Assembly (NCBI RefSeq): GCF_002020355.1 | Contig: NZ_MPZV01000003.1 | Span: 434,001 to 498,000 of the forward strand | Direction: 5' to 3' | DNA length: 64,000 nucleotides | DNA from: Thioclava sediminum | GTDB lineage: Bacteria > Pseudomonadota > Alphaproteobacteria > Rhodobacterales > Rhodobacteraceae | Part shown: positions 1-8,465 of the stretch, piece after piece | How the letters are laid out: every line of letters starts with the position of its first letter | Numbering within the stretch: the first letter of the stretch is position 1 | The notes under the pieces: model-generated | Told to the model about the DNA's origin: nothing | The model's database searches: none | Seen by the model: only the letters and a program-made list of their open reading frames with translations | Translations under genes and position numbers: made by a program

Positions 1-1
1 C

Positions 2-334
2 TGGCTGACCGGCATCGCGGAATATTTCGACCAGCCCGTGGGCACTTACAGTTCGGGGATGCGCGCGCGGTTCACGTTTTCCCTGCTTCTGGCGCTGGAA
101 TTCGACATTTACCTGATCGACGAGGGGATGCCCTCGACCACCGATGTGGAGTTCAACCGCAAGGCAGGTTCGATCCTGCGCGACCGGCTTCGCGATTCCA
201 CCGTGGTCGTAGTCTCGCACCAGCCCGCCACGATCGAGAAATTCTGCAATCGCGCTGCGGTGCTGCGCGACGGCCAACTTTATCAGTTCGACACTCTGGA
301 AGAAGCGAAGCGGTTGTATGACTACCAGTCCTAA
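2..334 (+). CDS. kpsT: Capsular polysaccharide export ATPase, KpsT-like (5' truncated)
   Basis: Only the last 110 codons lie in the window; the 5' end, with the Walker A region, is outside. The fragment contains YSSGMRARF, the ABC signature region typical of the KpsT/Wzt polysaccharide-export subfamily, then a Walker B-like stretch (FDIYLIDEGMP) and the switch histidine in VVVSHQP. It would be the cytoplasmic ATPase energising capsule export through an inner-membrane KpsM partner, presumably upstream. The stop overlaps the start of the next gene by 17 bases, so the two are translated together. The missing N-terminus is a window effect, not a mutation. Confidence 0.88.
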   Translation, partial: WLTGIAEYFDQPVGTYSSGMRARFTFSLLLALEFDIYLIDEGMPSTTDVEFNRKAGSILRDRLRDSTVVVVSHQPATIEKFCNRAAVLRDGQLYQFDTLEEAKRLYDYQS

Positions 335-2132
335 GGCTCCGAAATTCCGTATCCGCCGCGATGGTCCGGTGATCACGGGGAGCGATGGCTCGCTGCAACT
401 GGGCGCCATGCCGCTGCAATCGGGTGCGGGCTACGCCGCCTCCGAGCCTGCCACACCGCGCGCTTCCAACGCCTCCGCCGCCTCTGCTGCGCAAAGCGCG
501 CCCTCCGCGGAGGCGCCGCAGCCGCAACGACAGCGCAAGCCGCACCCGCAACGCCAGCCGGACGATCCGTCCAACCTGTTCGAGCCGCAGGATGACGGGT
601 TCGGCGATCAGAAATTCCCGACCGCAGGCCAGACCGACTCCGAGGTAATCGACGCGGGCCAGCGCACCCCCGAGGAAGAAATCGACGCGATCCGCGCCGA
701 GGGGCTGACCGGCCGCCAGTTGCGCCTCGCGCGCCGTATGGCCCAGAAGCACGGCGTTCAGGCCAGTTCCGATTTCGAGGCCGTGCTGCTTCTGCGCCGC
801 CGCGGGATCGACCCGTTCGACCGCTCGAATATCGTGGCGCTGGTGAAACCCGGCGAGGCGGAAGCGACCTCGCGGGCGCTGGCGCGCACCGATGGGCCGG
901 GCGCCGATACCCGCGTGAACCTGCCGCAGACGATCAAGCAGGGTCAGGTCCCCTCCACCGAGGTAATGAACGCGGACCGCCGCGCCGCCGAGATTCTGCG
1001 CATCCAGCGCGACATCGCCAAACGCCGCCGCCGCAAGCTGATGCTGCTGGGCGCGCGGCTGGGCTTCTTCGTGGTGCTGCCGACGCTGATGGCCGCCTAT
1101 TACTACTTCGCGATGGCCACGCCGATGTATGCGACGAAATCGGCCTTCGTGATCCAGAAAGCCGAAGGGATGGGCAATTCCGGGCTGGGCTCGCTGTTCT
1201 CGGGCACGCAGCTCGCCACCAATCAGGACTCGGTCACGGTGCAGTCCTATCTGCAATCGCGCGATGCGATGAAGCGGCTCGACCGCGATCAGGGGTTCAA
1301 GAAGATCTTCGAGGACCAGAGCATTGACCCGTTGCAGCGGCTGCCGGAAAACGCGACCGACGAGCAGGCCTACCGCCTCTATTCCAAGATGGTGCAGATC
1401 GGCTACGACCCCTCCGAGGGCATCGTGAAGATGGAAGTGGTCGCCCCCGATCCGGCGAAATCGCAGAAATTCTCCGAGTCGCTGATCTCCTATGCCGAAC
1501 AGCAGGTGGACCAGTTGACTTCGCGGCTGCGCGACGACCAGATGAAGGGCGCGCGCGAAAGCTATGAGGATGCCGAGGCCAAGGTCTTCGCGGCGCAATC
1601 CAAGGTGCAGCAGCTGCAGGAAAAGGTCGGCGTGCTCGATCCCGTCAGCGAAAATTCGATGGTGATGGGTCAGGTCGCCAATCTGGAAAACCAGTTGCAG
1701 CAGAAGCGTCTCGAACTGGGGCAGCTGCTCGACAATCCGCGGCCCAATCAGGCGCGGGTCGCGGGCGTGCAGGGCGACATCAAGCGCATTCAGGCGCTTC
1801 TCGACACCACGCGCAGCCAGCTGACGACCGCACGGCAATCCACGGGGGGCGAGTCGCTCGCCGCCGTCACCGGCCAACTGCAGATCGCTCAGGGCGAGTT
1901 GCAGACCCGGCAGATGCTGCTGTCGGCGGCGGCCCAGCAGATGGAAACCGCCCGCATCGAGGCGAACAAGCAGGTGCGCTATCTGGAGATGGGCGTGCGC
2001 CCCGTCGCCCCGGACGAGCCCACCTATCCGCGCGCTTTCGAGAACACGCTGTTGGCTTTCCTGATCTTCTCGGGCATCTATCTGATGCTGTCGCTCACAG
2101 CTTCGGTCCTGCGCGAGCAGGTCTCGAGCTGA
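318..2132 (+). CDS. kpsE: Capsule export inner-membrane protein, KpsE/Wzz-like, with long N-terminal extension
   Basis: The 604-residue protein has one membrane segment at about residues 244-268, a long periplasmic region with coiled-coil character (Q-, E- and A-rich, about residues 410-560) and a second membrane segment near 575-595. That two-TM, periplasmic-coil plan is the polysaccharide co-polymerase/KpsE layout, linking the ABC transporter to the outer-membrane exporter. The first 240 residues are unusual: a proline-, glutamine- and alanine-rich, probably disordered cytoplasmic segment ending in a basic patch before TM1. Typical KpsE proteins are near 380 residues, so the extension accounts for the extra length. 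It overlaps the kpsT end and precedes kdsA, consistent with a KDO-linked capsule. Confidence 0.85.
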   Translation: MTTSPKAPKFRIRRDGPVITGSDGSLQLGAMPLQSGAGYAASEPATPRASNASAASAAQSAPSAEAPQPQRQRKPHPQRQPDDPSNLFEPQDDGFGDQKFPTAGQTDSEVIDAGQRTPEEEIDAIRAEGLTGRQLRLARRMAQKHGVQASSDFEAVLLLRRRGIDPFDRSNIVALVKPGEAEATSRALARTDGPGADTRVNLPQTIKQGQVPSTEVMNADRRAAEILRIQRDIAKRRRRKLMLLGARLGFFVVLPTLMAAYYYFAMATPMYATKSAFVIQKAEGMGNSGLGSLFSGTQLATNQDSVTVQSYLQSRDAMKRLDRDQGFKKIFEDQSIDPLQRLPENATDEQAYRLYSKMVQIGYDPSEGIVKMEVVAPDPAKSQKFSESLISYAEQQVDQLTSRLRDDQMKGARESYEDAEAKVFAAQSKVQQLQEKVGVLDPVSENSMVMGQVANLENQLQQKRLELGQLLDNPRPNQARVAGVQGDIKRIQALLDTTRSQLTTARQSTGGESLAAVTGQLQIAQGELQTRQMLLSAAAQQMETARIEANKQVRYLEMGVRPVAPDEPTYPRAFENTLLAFLIFSGIYLMLSLTASVLREQVSS

Positions 2133-2169
2133 CCCCTGAGCGGCCCGTCACGAGGCTGCGGAGAGAGAT

Positions 2170-3003
2170 ATGAAAGACGTGAAAATCGGCGGGCTGACCG
2201 TCTCGAACGACCGCCCGCTGACGGTGATCGCGGGGCCCTGCCAGCTGGAAAGCCGCGACCATGCGATGATGATCGCGAAGGAAATGGCCCGCGCCTGCGA
2301 TCAGGCGGGCGCGCAATTCATCTTCAAGGCGAGCTACGACAAGGCCAACCGCACCAGCCTCAAGGGCAAGCGCGGCCTCGGAATCGACGCGGGTCTGAAG
2401 ATCCTCGAAGAGGTGCGCGCCGAGATCGGCTGCCCGGTGCTGACCGACATCCACGATGCTGAACAGGCCCGCATCGCGGGCGCCGTGGTCGACGTGATCC
2501 AGATCCCGGCCTTCCTGTGTCGCCAGACCGATCTGCTGCTGGCCGCGGGCGAGACCGGCTGCGTCGTGAACATCAAGAAGGGCCAGTTCCTCGCGCCGTG
2601 GGACATGCCGAACGTGGCCGACAAGGTCGCCTCCACGGGCAACGAGAAGATCCTGCTGACTGAGCGCGGCACGTCGTTTGGCTACAACACGCTGGTCGCC
2701 GATATGCGCGGCCTGCCCGAGATGGCGAAGACCGGCTATCCGGTGATCATGGACGCGACCCATTCGGTGCAGCAGCCCGGTGGTCAGGGCGGCTCCTCGG
2801 GCGGTCAACGCGAATTCGCGCCGGTGATGGCGCGCGCTGCCGTCAGCCTCGGGATTGCGGGGGTGTTCATCGAAACCCACGAAGCGCCCGATACCGCGCC
2901 CTCGGACGGGCCGAACATGATCCCGCTGAACCAGATGCCGAAGCTGGTGCAGACTCTGATGGAGTTCGACCGGATCGCCAAGGACGACCCGATCCGGTTG
3001 TAA
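2170..3003 (+). CDS. kdsA: 3-deoxy-8-phosphooctulonate synthase (KDO-8-P synthase)
   Basis: This 277-residue protein matches KdsA in length and motifs: the N-terminal VIAGPCQLES, the substrate-binding FKASYDKANRTS, and the C-terminal FIETHEAPDTAPSDGPNM. The enzyme condenses phosphoenolpyruvate with arabinose-5-phosphate in the cytoplasm to give KDO-8-phosphate. The start at 2170 follows a GGAGAG ribosome site. It lies 37 bases after the KpsE-like gene on the same strand, so it may supply KDO for the capsule lipid linker as well as for lipopolysaccharide; which role dominates cannot be told here. A strong GC hairpin follows the stop. Confidence 0.95.
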   Translation: MKDVKIGGLTVSNDRPLTVIAGPCQLESRDHAMMIAKEMARACDQAGAQFIFKASYDKANRTSLKGKRGLGIDAGLKILEEVRAEIGCPVLTDIHDAEQARIAGAVVDVIQIPAFLCRQTDLLLAAGETGCVVNIKKGQFLAPWDMPNVADKVASTGNEKILLTERGTSFGYNTLVADMRGLPEMAKTGYPVIMDATHSVQQPGGQGGSSGGQREFAPVMARAAVSLGIAGVFIETHEAPDTAPSDGPNMIPLNQMPKLVQTLMEFDRIAKDDPIRL

Positions 3004-3017
3004 TCGCGCATAAGAGA

Positions 3018-3042
3018 GGGCGCGCGAGAGATCCGCGCGCCC
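3018..3042. terminator. Hairpin between convergent kdsA and FAH genes
   Basis: A 9-bp perfect stem (GGGCGCGCG / CGCGCGCCC) with a 7-base loop sits in the 61-base gap between two convergent stops. There is no strong T-run on either side, so it may be a weak or bidirectional terminator or a transcript-end stabiliser. Confidence 0.5.
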
Positions 3043-3064
3043 TGCCCTGTTCTTTGAGGTCGGA

Positions 3065-3910
3065 TCAGGCGTCAGCCACGACCTCGGCGCGCTGCTTGCC
3101 CAGACCTTCGATCTCCAGTTCCACCACGTCGCCCGGACGCAGGAAGCGCGGCGTCTCCATCCCCATCGCGACGCCCGGCGGGGTGCCGGTCGAGATCACG
3201 TCGCCCGGATGCAGCGTCATGAACTGGCTGAGGTAGCTCACCAGCGTCTTCACCCCGAAGACCATCGTCTCGGTCGAGCCGTTCTGCATCACCTCGCCAT
3301 TCACGCTCAGCTTCATCGCCAGCTTCTGCGGATCGGCCACGGAGTCGCGGGTCACCAGATACGGACCGAGCGGGCCGAAGCTGTCGCAGCTCTTGCCCTT
3401 GGTCCACTGGCCCGCGCGATCCTTCTGATAGCTGCGCTCGGAGACGTCATTGGCGAGCACGAACCCCGCGACGTAATCCATCGCATCCTCTTCCGAGACG
3501 TATTTCGCGGGCTTGCCGATCACGATGCCCAGCTCGACCTCCCAGTCGGTCTGCTCGGAGCCGCGCGGCAGCACGATCGGGTCGTTCGGGCCCTGGATCG
3601 CGGAAGTGGCCTTCATGAAGATCAGCGGCTCGGGCGGCACTTGCGCCCCGGATTCCGCGGCGTGATCGGCATAGTTCAGCCCGATGCAGATCATCTTGCC
3701 GATCCCGGCCACCGGCGCGCCCAGACGCGTGCCCTCGGGCACGACGGGCAGCTCCGACGCATCGAGCGAGCCGATTGCGGCCAGCCCGTCATCCGAGAGC
3801 ACCGCGCCCCCGATATCGGCCACCTGCCCCGACAGGTCGCGGATCACGCCCTGATCGTCCATCAGCCCTGGTTTCTCGGCCCCGATCAGCCCATGACGCA
3901 GAAGTTTCAT
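3065..3910 (-). CDS. Fumarylacetoacetate hydrolase (FAH) family protein
   Basis: The 281-residue protein has the two-part FAH layout: a variable N-terminal domain (about 1-70) and the FAH catalytic fold (about 72-278). Visible landmarks are CIGLNYADHAAES, the metal-ligand region DWEVELGIV, FVLANDVSER, GPYLVT and the C-terminal STGTPPGVAMGM. Family members hydrolyse or decarboxylate beta-diketo acids or act in ureidoglycolate or aromatic degradation; the substrate cannot be read from sequence. The start is supported by GGAGGA eight bases upstream. It is transcribed alone, convergent with kdsA and downstream of the DUF202 gene. Confidence 0.9.
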   Translation of the reverse strand: MKLLRHGLIGAEKPGLMDDQGVIRDLSGQVADIGGAVLSDDGLAAIGSLDASELPVVPEGTRLGAPVAGIGKMICIGLNYADHAAESGAQVPPEPLIFMKATSAIQGPNDPIVLPRGSEQTDWEVELGIVIGKPAKYVSEEDAMDYVAGFVLANDVSERSYQKDRAGQWTKGKSCDSFGPLGPYLVTRDSVADPQKLAMKLSVNGEVMQNGSTETMVFGVKTLVSYLSQFMTLHPGDVISTGTPPGVAMGMETPRFLRPGDVVELEIEGLGKQRAEVVADA

Positions 3911-3970
3911 GTGATGTCCTCCTTCATTTTGGCGGCATCAAGCCCGTGCCGCGGCGAAGATGCAAGGGCG

Positions 3971-4300
3971 TCAGCGGACATGCAGGATGAAAATCCCGAG
4001 CAGGACCATGAGCGCGATCACCAGCGCGAAGAGCAGCAGATCGGGCCAGTTGGTGCCTTTTTCGTCCGGCGCTTCCTCGGCGTCGATCAGGGCGCGCAGC
4101 ATGCGCATCCGCACGAAGGCGAGGATCACCACCACCCCGCCGCTCAGCACCATCGCGAGATCGGACCAGCCGGGAATGTCCGCCCGGGTCAGCTTGGCAG
4201 CGGTCAGCCCGACGCCGACGATCGCGATGGCCGTGCGCAGCCAGGCCAGAAAGGTCCGCTCATTCGCGGCGTGGTTCTTGAAATTCTTCTGCGCAGCCAC
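3971..4300 (-). CDS. DUF202 (YidH-type) small membrane protein
   Basis: The conserved core begins NHAANERTFLAWLRTAIAIVGVG, the hallmark of DUF202/YidH proteins, followed by two more hydrophobic helices, for three TM segments in about 109 residues. The GTG start at 4300 is preferred because an AGG-rich ribosome site lies just upstream, family members begin just before this motif, and the upstream open sequence to 4474 is arginine- and glycine-rich with no family resemblance. Function is unknown; some homologues neighbour transporters. Sixty bases separate it from the FAH gene on the same strand. Confidence 0.75.
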   Translation of the reverse strand: MAAQKNFKNHAANERTFLAWLRTAIAIVGVGLTAAKLTRADIPGWSDLAMVLSGGVVVILAFVRMRMLRALIDAEEAPDEKGTNWPDLLLFALVIALMVLLGIFILHVR

Positions 4301-4943
4301 TGCCGAACCTGCCTTTCCATCGCACCTGTCGCGGCGCGTCGCGGGCATGCTCGAGAGGCTACCCGCCGCGCCGTTCCTGCACCAGAATCGCGCTGAGGCC
4401 CCGCCCGGTTCCCCGCTCGGGTCCTCGGCTCCGAAATCGGTGTGCCGCCCGCCCTCCTTGGAACTTTGGCCCACGCTTCAACCCGTCTCACGGCAAACGT
4501 GAGGTGCGGATCACGCATTCGTTGCCCCGATCAGCACCGCGGGAGCACATTGAGAGCGCCCCAACGACGGCTTTGCGCGTGAAAAATAAGGCGCACCCGG
4601 ACCCGTGCGCTTCCCGCGCAGGAAAGCATGCCGCAGGGTCCGTTCAACCAAATTCATCATCGCGTGAGGTGAGGTGGTCGCGCCCCCGTGACTGCACCAT
4701 CCTTAGCGTTCGCGAACATAAGGCCCCGCGCCACATGGTCGTGATCGTCCCTGCGCGGGCGTCGGTGCGTCCGACATCTGCAAACATCTGCATGTTTGGA
4801 ACTGATCACGCTGCCGTGCATTGCTCGTGAAAGAGACATGAAAACAAACCGACCAACCGGGCTAAAGGGAGAATGGAACAGTGACGAGCATCCACGCGTC
4901 GCACCGGCTCGGCCCGGGTCAAGTCTGACACCGGAGCCAGCCT
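4301..4943. other. 643-base non-coding stretch between DUF202 gene and ccoN
   Basis: No convincing gene is present. Short open frames here are arginine- and serine-rich shadows without ribosome sites. The region contains the palindrome at 4781-4798 and the ribosome site GGAG seven bases before ccoN. No TTGAT-N4-ATCAA (FNR-type) box was found by eye, which is notable ahead of a cbb3-type oxidase. Confidence 0.6.
4781..4798. promoter_or_regulatory. Perfect palindrome upstream of the ccoN operon
   Basis: CAAACAT-CTGC-ATGTTTG has perfect 7-base arms and a 4-base spacer, 146 bases before the ccoN start. A partial direct repeat (ACATCTGCA at 4774-4782, overlapping its left edge, and ACATCTGCA inside it) adds structure. 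It has the size and symmetry of a dimeric regulator site. It is not the FnrL or NnrR consensus, and the cognate regulator is unknown. Confidence 0.4.
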
Positions 4944-6518
4944 ATGCAAATCACCGAAACGCTCGGCCTGCTGCTCGCGCTCAGCTTCGTCATCTCGCTT
5001 CTGGCGTTGACGATCCTGATCTGGGCGATCGCGAACAAGCAGGTCCATACGCCAGACGCCGATGACGCGCGGACCATTTTCGAGCCCGGCGAGGGCGCGG
5101 ATATCGACTATCCCGACAAACCCCACCATTTCGACACCGCCCGCAGCGGCATCGACGCGAACTCGTCCAGCGTCGTTATGTGGCTCATCGCGGCGGCGGT
5201 GTTCTGGCTGATCTACGGCTCGCTGCACGGGCTGGCCGCCTCCCTCGAACTCCACCTGCCCGATCTGATGTCGGGGACCGCGCAGATGACCTTCGGGCGG
5301 ATGCGCACCGTTCACCTGAACTCGGTCGCCTATGGCTGGGCGAGCCAAGGCGGGCTTGCGGCGGTGTGCTGGATCATCCCGCGCATCTTCCGCACCAACC
5401 TGCGCATGACGGGCCTTCTGAAGGTCGGGATCGTGCTGTGGAATATCGGCCTCGCCGCGGGCGTTCTGGCCATCGCGAACGGCTGGACCGATGGTCTGGA
5501 ATGGCTCGAGATTCCGTGGCAGATCGACATCATCCTCGCCGCCGGCGCGGCGTGCTTCGTGGCCCCGCTGATCGCGACCGCGAAGAACCGCAACGTCCAT
5601 CACATCTATGTCTCGGGCTGGTACTTCCTCGCGGGCGTGCTGTGGTTCCCGGTGCTGTTCATCGTCGCCAACATCCCCGGCGTCCATCACGGCGTCGAGC
5701 AGGCCACGATGAACTGGTGGTATGCCCACAACGTGCTGGGCCTGTGGCTGACGCCGCTGGGCGTGGGCACGGCTTATTACTTCATCCCGAAAATCATCGG
5801 TAAACCGGTTTATTCCTACGCGCTGTCGCTGGTGGGCTTCTGGGCGCTGGCGCTGTTCTACAGCCAGGTCGGCATCCACCACCTGATCGGGGGCCCCGTC
5901 CCCACATGGCTCGTGACGCTCTCGGTCGTGCATTCGGTGATGATGTTCGTTCCCGTCATCGCGGTGGCGATCAACCAGCACGTCACGGTGGCGAGCAACC
6001 TCTGGGCGCTCAAGGAGTCGATGCCGCTGCGCTTCATCTCCTTCGGGGCGGTGATGTATACGCTGGCCTCGTTCCAGGGCTCGATCGAGGCGCTGCGCTC
6101 GGTCAACACGATCACCCACTTCACCCATTACACGGTGGCACACGCGCATTTGGGCGCCTATGCCTTCGTGTCGCTGGTGCTGATGGGCGCGATCTACCAG
6201 ATCGTGCCGCGCGCAACGGGCAAATACTGGCCCTTCCCGCGCATGATCGCGTGGCATTTCTGGCTGAACGTGATCGGCTTTGCCGTCTACTTCTTCTCGC
6301 TGACCATCGGCGGCATCCTGCAGGGCCTCGCGCAGCTCGATGCGACCAAGCCCTTCGCCGACAGCGTGATCCTGCTCAAGCCCTATCTCGAAGGCCGCTC
6401 GCTCGGCGGCGGGCTGATGACGCTGGGCCACGTGCTGCTGGCGATCAACCTCATCGCGATCGGCTTCGCCAAGAAGACCCGTGAGACCGAAACCGAAAAC
6501 ATGGTGGCTGCAGAATGA
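4944..6518 (+). CDS. ccoN: cbb3-type oxidase subunit I (CcoN) with CcoS-like N-terminal domain
   Basis: This is the haem-copper catalytic subunit of a C-family oxygen reductase (524 residues, about 12-13 TM helices). Residues 1-50 resemble the small assembly protein CcoS: one TM helix, then WAIANKQVHTPDADDARTIF. Residues from about 75 on are CcoN-like. Candidate ligands are H124 and H402 (low-spin haem), H400 (haem b3), and H262, H312 and H313 (CuB). Tyr306 lies six residues before H312, the position of the cross-linked active-site tyrosine in cbb3 oxidases, so oxygen rather than NO reduction is expected. Motif wording differs from textbook CcoN (VAHAHLG, FGRMRTVHLNS), marking a divergent subtype. 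It overlaps ccoO by four bases. Confidence 0.88.
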   Translation: MQITETLGLLLALSFVISLLALTILIWAIANKQVHTPDADDARTIFEPGEGADIDYPDKPHHFDTARSGIDANSSSVVMWLIAAAVFWLIYGSLHGLAASLELHLPDLMSGTAQMTFGRMRTVHLNSVAYGWASQGGLAAVCWIIPRIFRTNLRMTGLLKVGIVLWNIGLAAGVLAIANGWTDGLEWLEIPWQIDIILAAGAACFVAPLIATAKNRNVHHIYVSGWYFLAGVLWFPVLFIVANIPGVHHGVEQATMNWWYAHNVLGLWLTPLGVGTAYYFIPKIIGKPVYSYALSLVGFWALALFYSQVGIHHLIGGPVPTWLVTLSVVHSVMMFVPVIAVAINQHVTVASNLWALKESMPLRFISFGAVMYTLASFQGSIEALRSVNTITHFTHYTVAHAHLGAYAFVSLVLMGAIYQIVPRATGKYWPFPRMIAWHFWLNVIGFAVYFFSLTIGGILQGLAQLDATKPFADSVILLKPYLEGRSLGGGLMTLGHVLLAINLIAIGFAKKTRETETENMVAAE

Positions 6519-7168
6519 ACCGCTATCTTCCTCTCGCAATCACGGCGCTGGCGATCCTTGCGCTCGCGACCCTGTTCCTGGTGATCGCGCCGGGCATGCA
6601 GATCAGCGCGCAAGGCCCGTCGCAGGGGCTCAAACCCTACACCGAGGCCGAGGCTCGCGGACGTGCCGTCTATGTCTCGATGGGCTGCCTCTACTGCCAC
6701 TCGCAGCAGCCGCGCTCGCTGGCGCAGGCCCCCGATGCCGAACGCGGCTGGGGCCGCGCCTCGGTCGCGGGCGATTATGCCTATGACGACCCCCACCAGC
6801 TGGGCACGATGCGCACCGGGCCGGACCTGATGGATATCGGCGACCGCCTGCCCTCGCAGGCCTGGCAGCTGACCCACCTCTACCAGCCCCGCGCCATCGC
6901 GAGCTGGTCGATCATGCCCGCCTATCCCTACCTCTTCGAGCATAAGGACAAGGCCGGGCCCGACGATGTGGTGGTCAAGCTGCCCGCGCAATACGCGCCG
7001 AAATCCGGTGTGATCGTGGCCAAGCAGGATGCGCTCGACCTCGTGACCTATCTGCAGGGCATGAAGCGCCAATACGCCCCGCCGAAGGACGGCCTGCGCG
7101 ACAACGGCTACGCGCTGATCGCCGAAAAGCAACGCGACGCGACCGATGCCACCACGGCCTCGAACTGA
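6515..7168 (+). CDS. ccoO: cbb3-type oxidase monohaem cytochrome subunit (CcoO)
   Basis: The 217-residue protein has an N-terminal membrane anchor (about residues 6-26) and one haem c site C58-LY-C61-H62. Strong CcoO landmarks follow: SVAGDYAYDDPHQLG, RTGPDLMDIG, HLYQPRAIASWSIMPAYPYLFE. The likely axial Met is in the IMPAYP motif. It would transfer electrons in the periplasm from soluble or anchored cytochromes to CcoN. It starts inside the ccoN stop (ATGA) and ends 16 bases before the triheme cytochrome gene. No ccoQ or standard ccoP accompanies it. Confidence 0.92.
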   Translation: MNRYLPLAITALAILALATLFLVIAPGMQISAQGPSQGLKPYTEAEARGRAVYVSMGCLYCHSQQPRSLAQAPDAERGWGRASVAGDYAYDDPHQLGTMRTGPDLMDIGDRLPSQAWQLTHLYQPRAIASWSIMPAYPYLFEHKDKAGPDDVVVKLPAQYAPKSGVIVAKQDALDLVTYLQGMKRQYAPPKDGLRDNGYALIAEKQRDATDATTASN

Positions 7169-7184
7169 GACCAGGGAGACAAGA

Positions 7185-8465
7185 ATGACCGATAAGAAAC
7201 CCGATCCCCGGCGTCCCGACGAAACCTTCGAGCCGTTCGAGGAAACCCGCCGCATCCCGTGGCCCGTCTATTCGATCGCGATCGCGCTCGCTATCTGGGG
7301 GGTGATCATGCTGGTCCAGACCAGCACCGCCGTCGAGGTTGCCGACAAGACGCAAAAAGAGGTGGCCAAGGAGGATAGCACCAAACTCGCTCAGGCCGCG
7401 GCCCCCGATCTGGACGCAGGCAAGACGCTGTTTGCCGACAATTGCGCCACCTGCCACGGCGATGCGGGCGAAGGCGTGGCCGGCGCCTTCCCTCCGCTGC
7501 ACGGCTCGGATGTCGTGAAGCTGGGTGGCGCGAAAGCCGTGACCCATATCGTGATGCGCGGCATCGGCGGCAAGCTCAACGTCAATGGCGACGGCTATGA
7601 AGGCCAGATGCCCGCCTTCGGCTCGGTTCTCAGCGACACCGAGATTTCCGAAATCGCGTCCTATGTCGCGACCGGGCTCAACGACGACGCCAAGACGATC
7701 AGCGCCCCCGAGGTGGCCGATATCCGCAAGGTCGCAGGCGACAAGGACCCGTTCGATGGCGGAGCCGGGCTTGCCGGGTTGATCAACGACCTGCCCGCGC
7801 AGCCGAACTCCGAAGCGGCCGATCAGGGCGCCGATTCCGAGCGTGTCGCCCGGCTTGTGGGTCAGGGCACCGACACCGTCTGGGCCTGCGCAAGCTGCCA
7901 CGGCGACAAGGGCGAAGGCATCGAGACCGTGCCGCGTCTGGCGGGCCTTCCGGCGCCCTATCTCGCCAAGCAGCTGCATGACTTCCAGAGAGGCACCCGG
8001 TTCAACGACTCGATGGCCTATGTCGCCAAGGGTCTCAGCGATCGCGAGATCGGCGAGCTGGCCAATTACTACGCGAGCATGAGCAGCCCTTCGGGCGCGA
8101 AACCTGCACTGCAGGGCGATCTCAAGCGCGGCGCGCAGCTCGCCAAACAGGGCGACTGGTCGATCGGCGTTCCGGCCTGCTTCACCTGTCACGGGCCCTC
8201 GGGCGTCGGCGTTGCGCCGAACTTCCCCGGGATCGCCGCGCAACAGCCCAGCTATGTCGCGCATCAGCTCGCGATGTGGGCGGGCGGTTCGCGCCATAAC
8301 TCGCCGCTCGGCCTGATGGCGGGGATCGGCAAGGCCCTGAACGATTCCGATCGCCGCGCCGTGGCCGACTATCTCGCCTCGCTCGCCCCGATGCCTGCGA
8401 TGGACAAAACCGAACTGGCCGCGATGGAGAGCAACATCCCGGTCCGTGAAGGAGTGGATCAATGA
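7185..8465 (+). CDS. Membrane-anchored triheme c-type cytochrome (CcoP-like position)
   Basis: The start at 7185 follows CAGGGAG. The 426-residue protein has a short cytoplasmic tail, one TM segment (about 25-45) and three class-I cytochrome c domains with haem motifs at residues 87-91 (CATCH), 235-239 (CASCH) and 332-336 (CFTCH). The second and third domains read like a duplicated cytochrome c4 (GDKGEG, GPSGVG). It sits where ccoP, the dihaem subunit, normally lies, and probably replaces it with one extra haem as the wire between the dehydrogenase encoded next and CcoNO. That role is inferred from position. Confidence 0.85.
   Translation: MTDKKPDPRRPDETFEPFEETRRIPWPVYSIAIALAIWGVIMLVQTSTAVEVADKTQKEVAKEDSTKLAQAAAPDLDAGKTLFADNCATCHGDAGEGVAGAFPPLHGSDVVKLGGAKAVTHIVMRGIGGKLNVNGDGYEGQMPAFGSVLSDTEISEIASYVATGLNDDAKTISAPEVADIRKVAGDKDPFDGGAGLAGLINDLPAQPNSEAADQGADSERVARLVGQGTDTVWACASCHGDKGEGIETVPRLAGLPAPYLAKQLHDFQRGTRFNDSMAYVAKGLSDREIGELANYYASMSSPSGAKPALQGDLKRGAQLAKQGDWSIGVPACFTCHGPSGVGVAPNFPGIAAQQPSYVAHQLAMWAGGSRHNSPLGLMAGIGKALNDSDRRAVADYLASLAPMPAMDKTELAAMESNIPVREGVDQ

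Noticed and set aside
4301-4474. Longer start for the DUF202 protein
   Set aside because: The extra 58 residues are Gly/Arg/Ser-rich, have no family counterpart, and a ribosome site lies before the GTG at 4300.
4504-4830. 108-codon plus-strand open frame before ccoN
   Set aside because: Arg/Ser/Pro-rich, no ribosome site, no motif, and overlaps the palindrome.
4944-6518. Assignment of the haem-copper subunit as a nitric oxide reductase
   Set aside because: Tyr306 occupies the place of the cross-linked active-site tyrosine, and CcoO is the next gene; NorB lacks this tyrosine and pairs with NorC.
4806-6539. Long minus-strand open frame opposite ccoN
   Set aside because: Extremely His/Arg/Asp/Glu-rich, no motifs, while the plus strand encodes a complete oxidase subunit.
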